Shown here: piece by piece, positions 24,566 to 37,900 of the stretch
How positions within the stretch are numbered: position 1 is the first letter of the stretch
Layout of the letters: each line of letters begins with the position of its first letter
Origin: Azadirachta indica
Lineage: Eukaryota > Streptophyta > Magnoliopsida > Sapindales > Meliaceae
NCBI GenBank assembly: GCA_022749755.1
Contig: CM040446.1
Location: 1,790,966-1,854,965, forward strand
Reading direction: 5' to 3'
DNA length: 64,000 bases
Notes under the pieces: generated by a model
Told to the model about the DNA's origin: nothing
The model's database searches: none
The model's input: the letters and a program-made list of their open reading frames with translations, nothing else
Translations under genes and position numbers: made by a program

Positions 24566-25693
24566 TCAGTTCCTACCAAGTGGGAGTGATCTGCATGAAT
24601 AGGTCTCCTTAAAATCTGACTTCTTTGATGAAGTAAAAATTGAAGCATACACTTCCTTATTAGCATTAGGAGGTGCCATATCAGCTGCCTTAAACCGTTT
24701 CACTGGAATGCTACCATTCAAAACCTTCACATTCTCCACCTTGCCATTACGTTCCACTTTAGTCAAAACCTTCTCTGAGCCCTTGTTTTCAACAGCCCCA
24801 CGTTTGGTCCCACTAACTCTCGATGAATCTAAAGCATCCTCTTTACCCATACCTACTTCACCATTCTTCCCTTTCTTCACCTTCTTTTCCTTGATTGTTG
24901 CCTTTTCTTCCTCCATTCTCTCTCGCAACACTGCAACCTCCTCTTCGTTCCCATTAATCACAATCTTATCCAACTCACTGAACTCCTTGTGACAAACCAA
25001 ACAAGATGATGTTTTCACTTCTTTCAATGCTTTAAGACTCAACACATGTCCACAAGTTCTCAACGCTAAAAACTTATACTTCCCATTGAACTCAAGCCCT
25101 GCTATCGGGCACTGAAACCTCACACTATCACCACTCTCCTCCACTCCAGGAACCCTAGAAAGCTTCACGTTAATCATATCCTTTAAACCCTTTATGTAAT
25201 TAAACCCCTTAGGCAAATTTTTACTCAACAACGCATGAACAAGCGCTTCTTTATTAAAAATATTACCTAATTTATCGATCACGCAAGGTTCCTTCAACGG
25301 CTCGTTCGATAACGCGCAATTACACCATTTCGAGAGCCTTTGCTCATTCGGGTCTATTTTATCCGGCTTTTTCTCCGCATACATGTTGAGATAACAATCT
25401 CGCGACTCAGCTCCCGTGGCACCCCCATCTCCACCGCCGCCGAAAACGCGTTGGCGCAGATACAGAGTAGAAAGTGGGGGAATTTGGTGATGGTTGGAAA
25501 GGTGGGTTGAGTCGTCTAGTATTTTTCCATTGAGAGTGAAGTAAAAAGAGGAAAGCCGTTGATCGGGTGAAAGGAGAGAGCTTTTGAGCTGGTTTAGGGT
25601 TAGGGTTTCCGATTGGGTGGGATCTAGGGTTAGGGTTTTGAGAGAATTTGTTGGAGATTTGATAAATATTTGGGTTTTGGCGGGCATCTTCAT
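24566..25693 (-). CDS. RTF2: RTF2 (replication termination factor 2 domain protein)
   Basis: Plant RTF2 is a nuclear protein with a modified RING-like fold, connected to replication fork control in yeast and to pre-mRNA splicing in Arabidopsis. A single coding exon gives 375 aa from ATG 25693, or 373 aa from the second ATG at 25687; the second has A at -3 and the first does not. The N-terminus (QIFIKSPTNSLKTLTLD to STLYLRQRVFGG) looks like a ubiquitin-like domain, as known for plant RTF2. The Rtf2 core follows: WCNCALSNEPLKEPCVIDKL, then FQCPIAGLEFNGKYKFLALR, TCGHVLSLKALKE and CLVCHKEF, whose Cys and His residues are the expected ligands. The tail is rich in Lys and Glu and ends SCRSLPLGRN. 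It corresponds to Arabidopsis At5g58020, which lies beside TRAPPC5 there too. Confidence 0.95.
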   Translation of the reverse strand: MKMPAKTQIFIKSPTNSLKTLTLDPTQSETLTLNQLKSSLLSPDQRLSSFYFTLNGKILDDSTHLSNHHQIPPLSTLYLRQRVFGGGGDGGATGAESRDCYLNMYAEKKPDKIDPNEQRLSKWCNCALSNEPLKEPCVIDKLGNIFNKEALVHALLSKNLPKGFNYIKGLKDMINVKLSRVPGVEESGDSVRFQCPIAGLEFNGKYKFLALRTCGHVLSLKALKEVKTSSCLVCHKEFSELDKIVINGNEEEVAVLRERMEEEKATIKEKKVKKGKNGEVGMGKEDALDSSRVSGTKRGAVENKGSEKVLTKVERNGKVENVKVLNGSIPVKRFKAADMAPPNANKEVYASIFTSSKKSDFKETYSCRSLPLGRN

Positions 25694-27100
25694 CTGATAT
25701 CGCTAAATTTGGAGATGTTCGGTTGTAATTGCAGAGATTGTCAATTTACAAAGAGAATTAGGGTTTGGGATTGGAAGTTTGCTGAAGATGATGGCAGGCT
25801 AACATCGATGATAATTGATAATATGAGCCTCAAGTTAACCGACCTGAAAGGGCCGACCGGTTTCAGGAACCGCCGGCTCGGTGTTAATATAGTACATAGG
25901 GATATTTATGCTTCAGTCCCTAATATATAAGGATATTTATATTCAGTCCCTACTGTTTTATACAATATCATTTGAATCGGAATGTTGAAGAATTTGTTAA
26001 GTAGGTCACTTATATTTTAGAAACTATCATTTAAATCCCTCAACCGGTATGACCATTAATCCAATTAACTAATTTCATTAGATGAAACTATGAAATGACT
26101 ATTAGGTCTCTTAAGAATCAACTGATATTATATTAGATTGATTTAGGCTAATAAAACTTAATTTTATTTATGTGAGTATTTAAATTAACATCTACAAATT
26201 TGAATGATTAAATATTGTCTTAACCTTATTTACATACAAACGATGCTAAAAGAACTTGTAACTATCTACATTATTTTCAAATTGGTAAGGTAATTTATGC
26301 TCATTATATCCCACTTATTATTAAGTTAAAGATTAATTTGTTTGTGAGGTTGTTCTAATACTAGTTATCCTCTCACTATTATTAGGTGAAAACGAATACT
26401 TAACTTTTTATAATTTCAAAATTTATCAATTTTGTATTTGATATAAGAATTTTATTGTTATCAATACAATGTTCAAATTATTTAAATAAAATTGTATACC
26501 TTATATGCTGTTTACTATTGAGTTAAAAAATTATTTCGCTTGTAAGTGTATTCTAATATTATCTATTAGTTATCACAAATGAGACACCCATCATTCTAAG
26601 ATTGTTAGGTGGTATGATGTACTAATTTTTATAAATTCAAAATTCAACTATTTTATATTTGATGCAACAATATTTTTATTAAAATATTTATTAATTTTAT
26701 ATTATAATTTATTTTTTCTCATTGTGTGCGCTCTTTAAAATTTTCAAAATATTTATATTTATTTTAGTCAAATATCACAAAATAAGAAATTAAATACATT
26801 TGGTTACTTATACATATTTTCATAATGAAAAAAAAAAAAAAAGCTTCCAATCCAAATAATGCTATAATTATTGTTGAATGTTGATACCATTTTTTTATTA
26901 TTGAGTTTGGTAGACATGTGATAATTGAATGATGAATATGTTGGACCATTAAAGCTTCAAGGAATGTGATTCCCCATTTAAAGGTCACCCACTGAATAGA
27001 CCATTTCATTGGAATGGTGGGCTGTACAATTTCTTACAAACGATTTGATGTGGTCCATCAATTTCATTATATTATTAGGTCATTTTTTTTCAAAAAATAA

Positions 27101-27126
27101 TTTATTTATTTATTTATTTATTTATT
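27101..27126. repeat. (TTTA)n microsatellite
   Basis: Six or more tetranucleotide units in the RTF2-GAPN spacer. Confidence 0.9.
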
Positions 27127-27693
27127 ATTGAAAGATAAAATGTGGTCCTCAATTGGAAGAAGATGTATCATGATTTAACATCCTCACAAACATTTGTGTG
27201 GCTCTCCATTATAGATTGGATTCTTGGTAGAAATTAAACCAACATTGGCAACGCAAATTTTATCAACCGCCAAGCTTTTAAAAGCCTTTATTTTCACTTT
27301 CTATGTTTCAACACAGCATTCTATGCTTAAGGATCAAGCCATCTCTTTTAATTTTCTTTTAAAGGAAAAAATTCTTTTAATTTTTTATTATGATCTATTT
27401 TTTACTAGCAATAATAATTTTTAATTTTGTAAATCATTGAAATAAAAGTCGATAAAATCATTATTTTATGAATCAATAATTTTAATAGTATGAAAATTAA
27501 ACTAACTCATGTTATAAATTTTTAAAAAAAAACGGTGTGAATTTTAATTTTATTAATTACTTTTAATTTTTACCTTTATTCTAAACTTTTAGGCTCACTA
27601 ATTCATCATTTTGTTAGTCATAAACACATATTGGGTGTCCACACAATTAACTTGGCAAGATTTTTTAACATATAAAATTGAAAAAATAGGCTT

Positions 27694-27716
27694 ATATATA
27701 TATATATATATATATA
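27694..27716. repeat. (TA)n microsatellite
   Basis: Uninterrupted TA dinucleotide run of about 11 units. Confidence 0.9.
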
Positions 27717-29672
27717 ACTAGGCACAAGATTTTATGAGAAATATAATACTATATATGTAGGTATGGTCATTTAATAATGCCACAAAAAGGTTGGAAGATA
27801 AGAATATACTGCTTAACTATATATATAGATGCCCATATAGATACATAAATAAACAAATTAATAGGTATGGAAAAAGTCAATTTCAACACTTGATAAACCC
27901 TGGTTCTTTTTCACTTTAAAAAAGTGAGCACTTAGTGACCTTACATTCTCTAATCAAAGATTTTCATTTCATTTTTAAGGCCTTTATTCAACATTTATTA
28001 ATTTATGTATTATTTATTCAAATATGAGGTAGGGATATTAATTCATGAAAAGCTTACCTTATAATTATTACCAAACATTCAAAACATTTTGGAGTCTCTT
28101 TGTCCATGTGTATATCTTGGCTTATCTTAGTTTGGTCTCTAAACCTAAGACTTTTTGAAGTTTCACATTCACTTAAATTAAAATAAGAAAATAATAAATA
28201 AAAAACTTACCAACTCTTACATGAGACAACATTGAACATTATTTTTATAAAAGAAAATTAGAAAAAATAAGAATAATTTTAGTTTAACAATAATATGATT
28301 TGAGAAAAAAATTATTAAACTGTAAATTCTATTAAATTATTGAAGTGAACATTTATAACTATATATTTGAAAAAATAAATTTTAAAAAATTAATTAAACA
28401 AATCATGCAAGTTTTATATGTAAATATTAAAGTTAGTAATGCAAAAAATTGCAAAAAAAACAAAGGATAATAATGGCTAGAAGTTGTAGTTTAATTAATT
28501 AGAGCCGCCATATTTTAAAACCTAGTTAGCTAGTAGTGACTGCCCCAAGAAACAAGTAATTAACAAATGTAGTTCTTTTACCAAATTAGGGTTTGGTAGA
28601 TTAATTCAATAACCATTTTGCATATTTGAATGTTTCTTAAAAACACCAGGAAAGAAGATGAAGAAAAAGAAGAAGCAGCAATTAACATTATGGCTCATCA
28701 ATTCTCTCCCTTCCATATGCTCTAAACAATAAATCAACTCTTCATTAAGAATTTATATGTGTAAGTGGTTAATATATGTATTTGAGATAGAATATTTTTT
28801 TAATTAAATTGAGAAACGAACTTGAATTCATGCAACAAGTCACAAGAATAGACCGCACCCAATATGTGTGCCACAATCTATGTACATTCCAACAGAAAGA
28901 AAGCATTTATACTCCTTGGTAATAAATAATAAATCTTTGTTAAATAAAAATATAAATATATTATGATTAATGAATACAAGAATGTTTTAAAAAATTGTTA
29001 AGTAGTAGTTCAATTGAAAAATGATAAGGTTAGGAGACTTAAAAATAAAAGATACATATTATAAGAGTCGAGAAAATAAAAAATTTATTATAAACTCAAA
29101 TCTTATTAATTAAAGTTAACAATGGAAAAATTTTCATTAAATCATAGAATACACAAGCAAATTTTAAAAATTATGAGATAGAATTTGGTGTAAAAGTGGT
29201 GAATGATAACAAAGAAAACTAAAATTAAAAATGATAAATATATAAAAATTTTTCAATGTGATCATTTATATTTTGTAAAACACGAATTTGATGTAAATTA
29301 GTATCATTTTAATTTCTAATGTTATTTTACACTAAATTAATGTTAATTTAACATTAATTAGTATTAAATTTGTATTTCTAAAAATACAAATGTATACAGA
29401 AAATGTCTATTTAAGAGTTAAAAAGCATATATAAATGTACCTACCGTATACAGTTAAAAGTAAAGTTACAATGGATAAATATATAGCGTATATGATCTAA
29501 CCTATTTTAATGTTTTGGTTACAGTTCTAAATTTATAGGGGTAAAAATGCAACAAGAAGTTGAAGAATTAACCAACAAAATGAGCTACGCCTATTGTTAA
29601 GGTAAACAATTAATATTGGGTAAATTTTTGCCATATGTTTATTGTTTATTTTCTAAATTTACATATTCTATA

Positions 29673-29674
<2 letters not shown>

Positions 29675-29706
<32 letters not shown>
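29675..29706. repeat. (TA)n microsatellite upstream of GAPN
   Basis: TA run of about 16 units ending 18 bp before the CACGTG motif of the GAPN promoter. Confidence 0.9.
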
Positions 29707-29709
<3 letters not shown>

Positions 29710-29723
29710 AACCTCGTGAGTTT

Positions 29724-29880
29724 CACGTGGTTAGGTAAGTAAGTTATAATAATATATAAGGGAAAATTGTATTAAAAAATGGACCAGACAATCCGCTCAC
29801 TTGGCGTGTTTTTGAGCCACCTAACCATCTCCTTTGTTCCCGAGTTGTTGTGCTTATGGCTTAGCTTCTTCCTATATATA
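29724..29880 (+). promoter_or_regulatory. GAPN promoter: G-box and TATA box
   Basis: A perfect G-box CACGTG is at 29724-29729, and a TATA element (CCTATATATATTAAC) has its core at 29873-29880. A start site about 25-30 bases on would give a 5'UTR of roughly 120 nt before the ATG at 30025. CACGTG motifs are bound by bHLH (PIF-type) and bZIP factors in plants; use here is inference. Confidence 0.65.
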
Positions 29881-30024
29881 TTAACACATACATAACAACA
29901 AATCTCAACCAAATACTCCAACAACAAACTCACACCAGTGATTCACTCACGCACTTCATTCACTTTGTTTTTCAAAACACTTTCTGTTTTCTTTGTTGTG
30001 GGTGTTTTCTTTGTTTTGAGAAAT

Positions 30025-33000
30025 ATGGCTGGAACTGGAGTTTTTTCAGAGATATTGGATGGAGATGCGTACAAGTATTATGCTGATGGTGAATGGAAGA
30101 AATCTTCTTCTACTAAAACTGTTGCCATTATCAACCCCACTACTCGTAAAACTCAGTACAAAGTTCAAGGTTGCTACTTTTTTCAGTAAATTTTGGTGCT
30201 GAAATTTACAATCTTTCTGTATTAAACAGCTTGATCATGTCCTAATGGTGTAATCTGATGTGGGTTTGAAACAGCTTGTACACAAGAGGAAGTGAACAAG
30301 ATTATGGAAGCAGCAAAGACTGCACAGAAATCATGGGCAAAGACTCCACTTTGGAAGAGAGCTGAGCTTCTGCACAAAGCTGCTGCAATTCTTAAAGAAC
30401 ACAAAGCTCCCATTGCTGAGTGTTTAGTCAAAGAAATTGCAAAACCAGCAAAAGATGCAGTCACCGAGGTAAAACTATTGCAGCAAACAGTACATTTTAA
30501 GATGAAATGTATAAAAATTGATTTGAATTTTGCTGACACTATGAAGGTTGTGAGGTCTGGAGATTTGGTTTCTTACTGTGCTGAAGAAGGAGTCAGGATT
30601 TTGGGAGAAGGAAAGTTTTTGGTATCTGATAGTTTTCCTGGAAATGAGAGAACCAAGTATTGCCTCACTTCCAAGGTATAAAATTAATCATTTTCTCCCG
30701 CAGATGTTTGCGTTTAATTCGTTTATAATTCCAGTTAAAACATTTAATTTTTAAGAAGAATTTATAACCACTTTATGGGACTTTTGATAGTTTAAACATT
30801 ATAAATTATACCAGGCGTTTAGTTCTTCCTAGCTGTAATATTATGTGGTCAAAATTGATATCCATCTATCATTATTTAATATTATAAATAGCATGTTTAT
30901 GATTTAAATTGTGATTCACATTTGGTAATATAAAATAGAGATACTGTTTCAGAATTTTTAAGCCCAATGTATTATTATCATTTTCATTTTGTTTTTTTTG
31001 CCCTTCAAATATAAATAGAGACGAAAATTACGTTATAAAATATGACATGATCTTGATTAATGGTCTGATTGGAAAGCATGATGTGTTTGATGGCCAAATG
31101 AAATATCAAGAAGATTTTTTTATTTGTTTGCTTTTAAGGTTAATTTGTCCCTGATTTAATTAATTGGTTTCATCATAAATAATGCACTTTTGCAGTTAAT
31201 TAGCAGTCACAAATTTTGTACTATCTAGAAAAATTTTATCGGTTGCATCAACTACTATTCATGAATCATATTATGATTATCTGCTGAGTTCAGTTTTTTG
31301 TCTGATATTATTAATATGTTGAAGGATAAGAAATATGGGCTGCTAAAAGCCAAACCTGAAAAACTGTTATCTGAAACTGATTTCTATCTCCTCTTCAATT
31401 TTCTTCATCATTCTCCTTTACATCTTGTCTAGAAGATTCCCTCATCCATTGCCATAATTTTTCAGTTCCTTTCTCTTGTCATATTCTGATCATGTGATTT
31501 CCCTGGAAGAAAAATACAAAGAAAACAAGAGTAGGTAAAGTTTAACTAACATATGAAGTGAAAATTTTTTTATACTTTATAATATACTTAAACGTTGATA
31601 ATTTGGATGTTCGGATTTAGAATTATGTGGTCAGGATGGAAAGTACGTATAAGTTGTTCACGTTTGATGTCTGGCTTTTGATATTGACAGATTCCACTTG
31701 GGGTGATTTTGGCTATTCCACCATTCAACTATCCTGTCAATCTTGCTGTTTCAAAAATTGCTCCTGCATTGATTGCTGGAAATTCCCTTGTGCTCAAGCC
31801 TCCTACTCAGGTATTGCTGGAAATGTTTTGGAAATTTTTCTGTTGCAGGATCTTGTTGTCATTGTGAATTGGAGTATTCTAATTTGCGAGATACATTTCT
31901 TTCAGGGTGCTGTTGCTGCTCTTCACATGGTGCATTGCTTTCACTTGGCTGGTTTCCCCAAAGGCCTTATTAGCTGTGTCACTGGGAAAGGTTCTGAAAT
32001 TGGTGATTTCCTGACCATGCATCCAGCCATAAACTGTATAAGGTAATCCAAATTAAGTGGAGACATATTGGGTTATAAAGTCTAAGGATGAAACTGTTGA
32101 TGAGCTTTGTGTAGTACTCAAAAGCAGACAATATCTGTTTTGATTGTTAAGGCTCGGGCTATTACAGTTATAGTTTACTTTTCGCTATAACTTGCACTGT
32201 TATTGTGCTCAGTTTCACTGGTGGAGACACAGGAATTTCAATCTCGAAAAAGGCTGGAATGATCCCTCTTCAGATGGAGTTGGGAGGCAAAGATGCTTGC
32301 ATTGTGCTTGAAGATGCTGACCTTGATTTGGTTGCAACAAACGTCATAAAAGGAGGATTTTCATACAGGTTTGAGGAAATGAATATGTTGATCAAACATT
32401 CAAGCAAATTGATACCGGAAAAATGGGCTTAATTCTTGTTTTCTTACATCTGTGCAACAGTGGACAAAGATGCACTGCTGTTAAGGTTGTCTTGGTGATG
32501 GAATCTGTAGCTGATGCCCTGGTGGAGAAGGTGAAGGCTAAAGTTGCGAAACTGACAGTTGGCCCTCCGGAAAACAACTGTGATATCACTCCTGTTGTGT
32601 CAGAATCTTCTGCAAATTTCATCGAAGGTCTGGTTATGGATGCAAAACAGAAAGGAGCAACATTCTGCCAGGAATACAGGAGAGAAGGTAACCTGATCTG
32701 GCCCTTGTTGCTCGACAACGTGAGGCCTGACATGAGGATTGCATGGGAGGAGCCTTTTGGGCCAGTGCTTCCTGTTATACGGATTGGTTCTGTCGAAGAA
32801 GGAATTCACCATTGCAATGCCAGCAACTTCGGCCTCCAAGTAACCAAATGACTTCATGCAGCTTACTTTTCCATCATCTCATTCCAGTTAATACTAACAC
32901 TTGTATGTTCAAAAATTGTAGGGGTGTGTTTTCACCAAGGACATCAACAAAGCAGTGTTGATCAGCGATGCAATGGAGACAGGAACTGTTCAGATCAACT

Positions 33001-33235
33001 CTGCCCCCGCTCGCGGGCCAGATCATTTTCCTTTCCAGGTAAATGGAAAACTCTTCAACATTCAATTCTTTCCCGGTAATTTTTTCCGCCCTGGAGTTCT
33101 AACCAATGCCTTGTTTTGCAGGGTTTCAAGGACAGTGGGATTGGTTCCCAGGGTGTGACAAACAGCATAAACATGATGACTAAAGTCAAAACCACTGTAA
33201 TCAATCTGCCTACTCCTTCATATACCATGGGATAA
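30025..33235 (+). CDS. GAPN: NADP-dependent non-phosphorylating glyceraldehyde-3-phosphate dehydrogenase, 9 exons
   Basis: Cytosolic aldehyde dehydrogenase family 11 enzyme that oxidises glyceraldehyde-3-phosphate to 3-phosphoglycerate with NADP+, supplying cytosolic NADPH. Exons: 30025-30169, 30275-30468, 30547-30675, 31691-31810, 31906-32042, 32213-32368, 32461-32839, 32922-33038 and 33122-33235. They sum to 1491 bp, 496 aa, the length of the Arabidopsis enzyme. The start [13 protein letters not shown] is typical. Catalytic residues are in place: N169 in PPFNYP, E264 in [10 protein letters not shown] and C298 in GQRCTAVK. The protein ends LPTPSYTMG. All introns are GT-AG; the phases agree between all neighbours. 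Intron 3 (1015 bp) holds nothing else seen. The reading frame stays open upstream of the ATG but lacks any further in-frame ATG. It corresponds to At2g24270 (ALDH11A3), which in Arabidopsis is next to an LRL bHLH gene. Confidence 0.98.
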
Positions 33236-33875
33236 TTCTAGGAAATAGGAAAGAGTTAATAACAACTGCAATGTGTAGTTTTAGTTAATAAATAGTGATA
33301 AAAGGGAATAGAATTTTGTCTGCAGATGTATGTTTATGTATTTTCTTTCTGGTATTATAAGGATTAGCAGATGATAAATAATGGACATACATGTGGATCA
33401 ATCTAACCACATTGTCTTGTGTGTGAAGATGTATTTCTCGTTGAACTGCAAAAGTGAGTACTTATCATACGTGCATCAAAGCCTTGTTTAACTTGTAAAA
33501 GCGACAAGTGTTGGCACACGTGTATTTACAATTAAACTCATTCGAAATCACCCTAAATGCGTTGTGTATATGTAACCACACAAGATATTTTGTAATTCCT
33601 ACTTAAAATTGCATGATCCATGGCATTAGTTCAATTTAAGAGGCTGACGAAAACCTAAAATGCAAGCATTATTTCAGCTTGCTGGAAATAAAAAACCAAA
33701 CTCTCGTAAGAGTTTGTAAATTCATCCCTCCACAATAGCTCATGTGAAAACTTAAGAGCCATTGGGCGCTAAAACTATAGGCCTAAAAACGAAAAGAAAA
33801 TGTCAAAAAATATATCCCACCCCGGCTCAAAAATTTTGAACCAAAATGAAGAGAAATTCCAAACCCGTATCTGCC
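33236..33875. other. convergent 3'UTRs of GAPN and the AP2-B3 gene
   Basis: The stop codons of the two convergent genes are only about 640 bp apart. AATAAA at 33287-33292 is a plausible plus-strand polyadenylation signal for GAPN. The right part should contain the AP2-B3 3'UTR. Confidence 0.6.
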
Positions 33876-34949
33876 TCAGAAGATTGCTACACCAAAAAGC
33901 TTCAAGGGTTTTGTCTCGCTGTCACTTATTGGACTTGGTCCTATCAATTCCATCTCTTCTGCAGCTTGGAGTTTGCTCCTCTTGTCATCTTCTTCGACCC
34001 TATTCTGATTGTTGTCATGGACAACACGTTGGCCTAATTGAAGTTGCAGATCTACTTGTATGTCAGCACATCTGTTAGATACTTCGGTCAAAGAATCGCT
34101 GCTTTCACCTTTGATAACATCAATCATGCAGAATGTCTTAGTCACATTTGCATGCTCTCGCAAGTCACAGAAGTAGAAAGTAATAGTATCATTAGCCTTC
34201 AATTGGTTTTCCTTAACAAATCGATTCCAACCTCTTGTGAAGACAAAACTCTGACTGCTCCTCCAATAACAATAGCGAAATTTCCACAACCTCATCAACC
34301 TGTCATGGAAAACTAGCAGCACATCATCTGCCTTGTCATTCTCAGCAAGTTCCTCTCGACTCTCAGAAATTTGTGGAAAGTACTTCACAGCAAACTTTTT
34401 CGGGATGACAAGTCTATTAAGCTTCCCAACATCGCTTGGTGTTAGCTCCTTTTGGAAGAGTTGCCGGCACATCAGCCATCCATTGGTGTGTGTCTCCATC
34501 TGGGTGAACTTATCCTTTTGCACGCTTTTTGAATGATTCCTTAAGAATTCTGCAAACTTGGATGCATAGGAACCATCCCTAATCATGTTAAGCACTGCTT
34601 CAGTACTGTAATGACTTTGAAAGTTGGGCTCTTCAAGAGTGATTTTTGTCCATGGAAAATTTCTATGTGAGTCTGCACTCCTAAGCCTGATTGCAGCACT
34701 ATCATAAGCCATAGCTGCTTCCTTCTCGGATTTGAAGGTCCCGAGCCATGTGCGCTGATGGTTGGCATATATTTGAGCACCCCAATGCCCATTTTGTTGT
34801 GGTACCAAACCTTTGAATTTTGAGGCCACACTTGCATGCCTTGAGTGCTTGCTCACAGGAATGGTACGAGTGCTGCTAACTGAATCCGATGATTCTGCAA
34901 TCGTATTTGTTTTGCCATTTGAAATCATGCTCAACATCGACTCTTCCAT
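33876..34949 (-). CDS. AP2/ERF and B3 domain transcriptional repressor (RAV family)
   Basis: DNA-binding protein of the RAV class, most like the Arabidopsis At1g51120/At1g50680 type (from memory), which are regulators of growth and flowering. A single coding exon of 357 aa is taken from ATG 34949 ([13 protein letters not shown]). The frame stays open upstream, but a splice acceptor (TTGTTCCTTAG|AATCACT) sits 7 bases before this ATG, so upstream codons are intronic. AP2 domain: residues 44-98 ([36 protein letters not shown]). B3 domain: 162-276 ([40 protein letters not shown]). Two repression motifs follow: an EAR-type LQLQL at 301-305 and KLFGV at 350-354, the RAV R/KLFGV motif. The gene lies 3' of MIR156 on the same strand, and 3' to 3' with GAPN. 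Confidence 0.95.
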   Translation of the reverse strand: MEESMLSMISNGKTNTIAESSDSVSSTRTIPVSKHSRHASVASKFKGLVPQQNGHWGAQIYANHQRTWLGTFKSEKEAAMAYDSAAIRLRSADSHRNFPWTKITLEEPNFQSHYSTEAVLNMIRDGSYASKFAEFLRNHSKSVQKDKFTQMETHTNGWLMCRQLFQKELTPSDVGKLNRLVIPKKFAVKYFPQISESREELAENDKADDVLLVFHDRLMRLWKFRYCYWRSSQSFVFTRGWNRFVKENQLKANDTITFYFCDLREHANVTKTFCMIDVIKGESSDSLTEVSNRCADIQVDLQLQLGQRVVHDNNQNRVEEDDKRSKLQAAEEMELIGPSPISDSETKPLKLFGVAIF

Positions 34950-37900
34950 AGTGATTCTAAGGAACAAACATGTTGTTGAGAAGGTCAATAATATACAATA
35001 ACAAGAGAAGAGAAACAGAAAAAAAAAAAAAAACATTATTTCCAATGAGGGTTTTATACTCAAAAGCAAATACAAGATTCTGTGACTGGAAGGCCTAAAA
35101 GAAAAAAACGATATGTGAAAATTGCATATCAAATAAATCTTCAAATTACCAAGAAGCTTCCTCCAAAAATTCCAATCTCAATGGTTTCCATGTTACGAAG
35201 GTAGATGTTTGTTTTGCTTCATTCAACCATACAGACATGATCTTATAAACATTTAAATATCAGGTAACATAGAACACATAAGGAAATCTGAACATGTTGT
35301 CCATGAACCAGTAATACATGTTAAATAGAAATCTGATTAAATAAAGCATGCCTAGAAAGACAAAATTAAAATGAATCCAGTATACAAGATAGATGAGTAA
35401 TTATATGCTAAAGCTAGCTAACACACAATTTCATGAATCAGCATCACATTTAAATGCAGTATCAACAAACCATAGTCAAAATGTAGTAATATATCTTACT
35501 ACCGGAAAGAATGAAACAGGGAAGTCTAAAATCTCACAGCTTAACAGATGGTATACTTCAGCATCTGTTGCCTCCAAGAGCCAATATAAATCCAACCAAA
35601 AATTGCACAAAGGTCTATCAACTATCTAATATAAAATTAAATTTCAAAAGAATGCACTGTGCATGAGACATCACAAACTTCATGCATTCATGACATGCTA
35701 TATGCTTGATTGGCTTAAGTTTGATGATCTTTCTAAAGACTTGAATGTCTGTGCAAAAATAAGGTTGCCCTGATTTTGCATGTTTCTTCACAAGCAAGAG
35801 AAGAGCATCATGTCAAGTAACTGTATTGATCATGCCAGAAGAATGGTGATAAAGCTCACCTCCCATTTCTCGTTAAATTCTAGTTTTTATTTTTTCAGGT
35901 TCTTTGAATCACACATTTGAAGGAAAAAAAAAGACGGAGAATCCTAGCATAATGATGTCAAGACATGGTGTATCAGCTAACAGGATCTATGACTGGACTC
36001 ACTTAGCCAGAATTGTGTGAAATCTTTGAGAAAGCACTAACCAGCAATTGCTGTAGCAAGTCATCACTGTATATCCAAACATCCAAAATAATATTCTAAA
36101 CAAAAGGAAATCCATTACACATCCATAAACAAAAAGCTCATATTAAGAGAGTCATAAATGGCTAATTGTTAATCTACACGCCTAACCCTAACAATTGATT
36201 CCTTCAAAATGCAACAATATGAACAAAAATGAACAAATTCTGCGGTCGACCTCGAGCAGATAATTAGAGGAAAACCAAAAAGTAATAGGTTAGAAAGGAC
36301 ATAAAGAAGTTCTTATGCAAGTCCCATATTGCATTATTTTATTTCAGAAATCACAACAATCACAGCATGCAGAACCATACGGTCAAAATTGCTCTTAAAC
36401 CCGTTGGAAAGAAACAAATTAATTATGACAAATGATAAAAAATAAAAGTAAAAGAAAAAACATGCAAAATTATAAATGTAGACCACCAATTTAATGGTTT
36501 TCCACTGCCATTGTAAGAAAAGTCAACTCAACAAAAGATCCTGACATGGAATTTGGAAAGAAAGCATGATTGCATGACTAGAAAAATTCCAAGCATAAAT
36601 GCATCAATAGAAAGACATAATAACAAGGTTTTCCTTTTAGTTAGTTCACTTGACGGTATAGTTAAGTTAAACCAACATTGCATGTGAGATGGTAAGTTAG
36701 GTCTGTAATACTATAACTCAGAGTTAACCTATCAACATAAGCTTTTAATATTGGTGGTAAATTAAAAAAGTTGAACTCAAAGGACAACAAGAGACATCCA
36801 GATTTAAGATTGAACTGTTGCTGCCATAAGACATGAAAGATCAGACATTTTATGAACAAATTAAGACACTTACATGTATGGGTGTGTTAGGTCTAGGACT
36901 TTACTGATTAACTCAAAACTTTGAGATTGGTGGTAACTTAGCAGGACAGAAAAGGATAAGAAACCTTTAAATTTAAGACAGAAGCAATTATTCAAGAGGT
37001 TATCAAAAATTGTACTTTTATGAATGAAGAGACATATATATACATATGAAAAATCTCTTGGCCACTACCAGAGAAACTTGAATCTTGAGTTAACTAATTA
37101 ATATAGACAACATAGGGAAGTCCAAAATATTTATCATAATGTAGAATTGAAAGTTTCTAGTTGCCTATGATCTAAAATATATTGAATGAATAATCCCTCA
37201 ACTTTACTTTTACCACTTTAGGTTAAAGCCATCAGAGACTTTCATAAACCAGCAAGTTACTACTGCAATTACTAAGTTTTCAGAGTTTCGTAGGTATCAG
37301 TTTGACCCTCAGTTTCATATAAGAAGTTTTCAGCACCCGTACAGGAAAAAAATAAGTTTAAACCTTGTATAATTTGAAAGATCAAAAATATATCGTTTCT
37401 GATATAGCAGGTTAAGATGTCTATTGCCAGAAGAAGTCATAGTACCTCAGTAACAAGAGTGAAAGGCTAATTTATTTTACATTATCAGAATCCAAAAGCA
37501 TTTTAATTTACTCATATCAATAGAAAAAAATGAAATAAAAACTCTAAACTTGACGCGACCAAAATAAATAATATATTATTCCTCATTTCATCACAGTATA
37601 TTGTCATTTCAAGGGAGGTTCTTGTATATCATACAACATAAATAATATAAACATTTAAAAGTAAACAAACTTGAACACAAATACAGGGTTTAAGAAAAAG
37701 GGAACGCATCGTAGTATTGACAAAACAACCATTAAAGACAGAGAGCCTCGTAGAATTTGGATGAAATAGATCAACAAGATGGCATAGGATGTACCAAATA
37801 TTCAAGAGATGGTTTAAAAGGAATACAGTCAAAGATATGGAGTAAATTCACATAATATACTTAAAGTAGTACTATTCAGTTGAAGCAAATGTTAATTTGT

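Larger units (their letters stand above)
25694..29720. other. 4-kb AT-rich spacer between RTF2 and GAPN
   Basis: No gene recognised. A short GC-richer stretch at 25835-25885 (GGGCCGACCGGTTTCAGG) precedes a two-fold repeat containing ATTCAGTCCCTA (about 25895-25960), suggesting an old repeat. Simple repeats: (TTTA)n at 27101-27126, (TA)n at 27694-27716 and 29675-29706. The remaining open frames are short and of AT-rich composition. Confidence 0.5.

Noticed and set aside
24708..24992. 94-codon plus-strand open frame
   Set aside because: Antisense to the Lys/Glu-rich tail of RTF2.
29938..30024. In-frame N-terminal extension of GAPN with a hydrophobic stretch, suggesting a targeting peptide
   Set aside because: The open frame begins with GTG, not ATG, and there is no upstream in-frame ATG. 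ATG 30025 gives exactly the family length and start.
34950..35144. Upstream extension of the AP2-B3 protein by 65 residues
   Set aside because: Hydrophobic, Phe-rich and low in complexity, and cut off from the ATG by a splice acceptor, so it is intron sequence.
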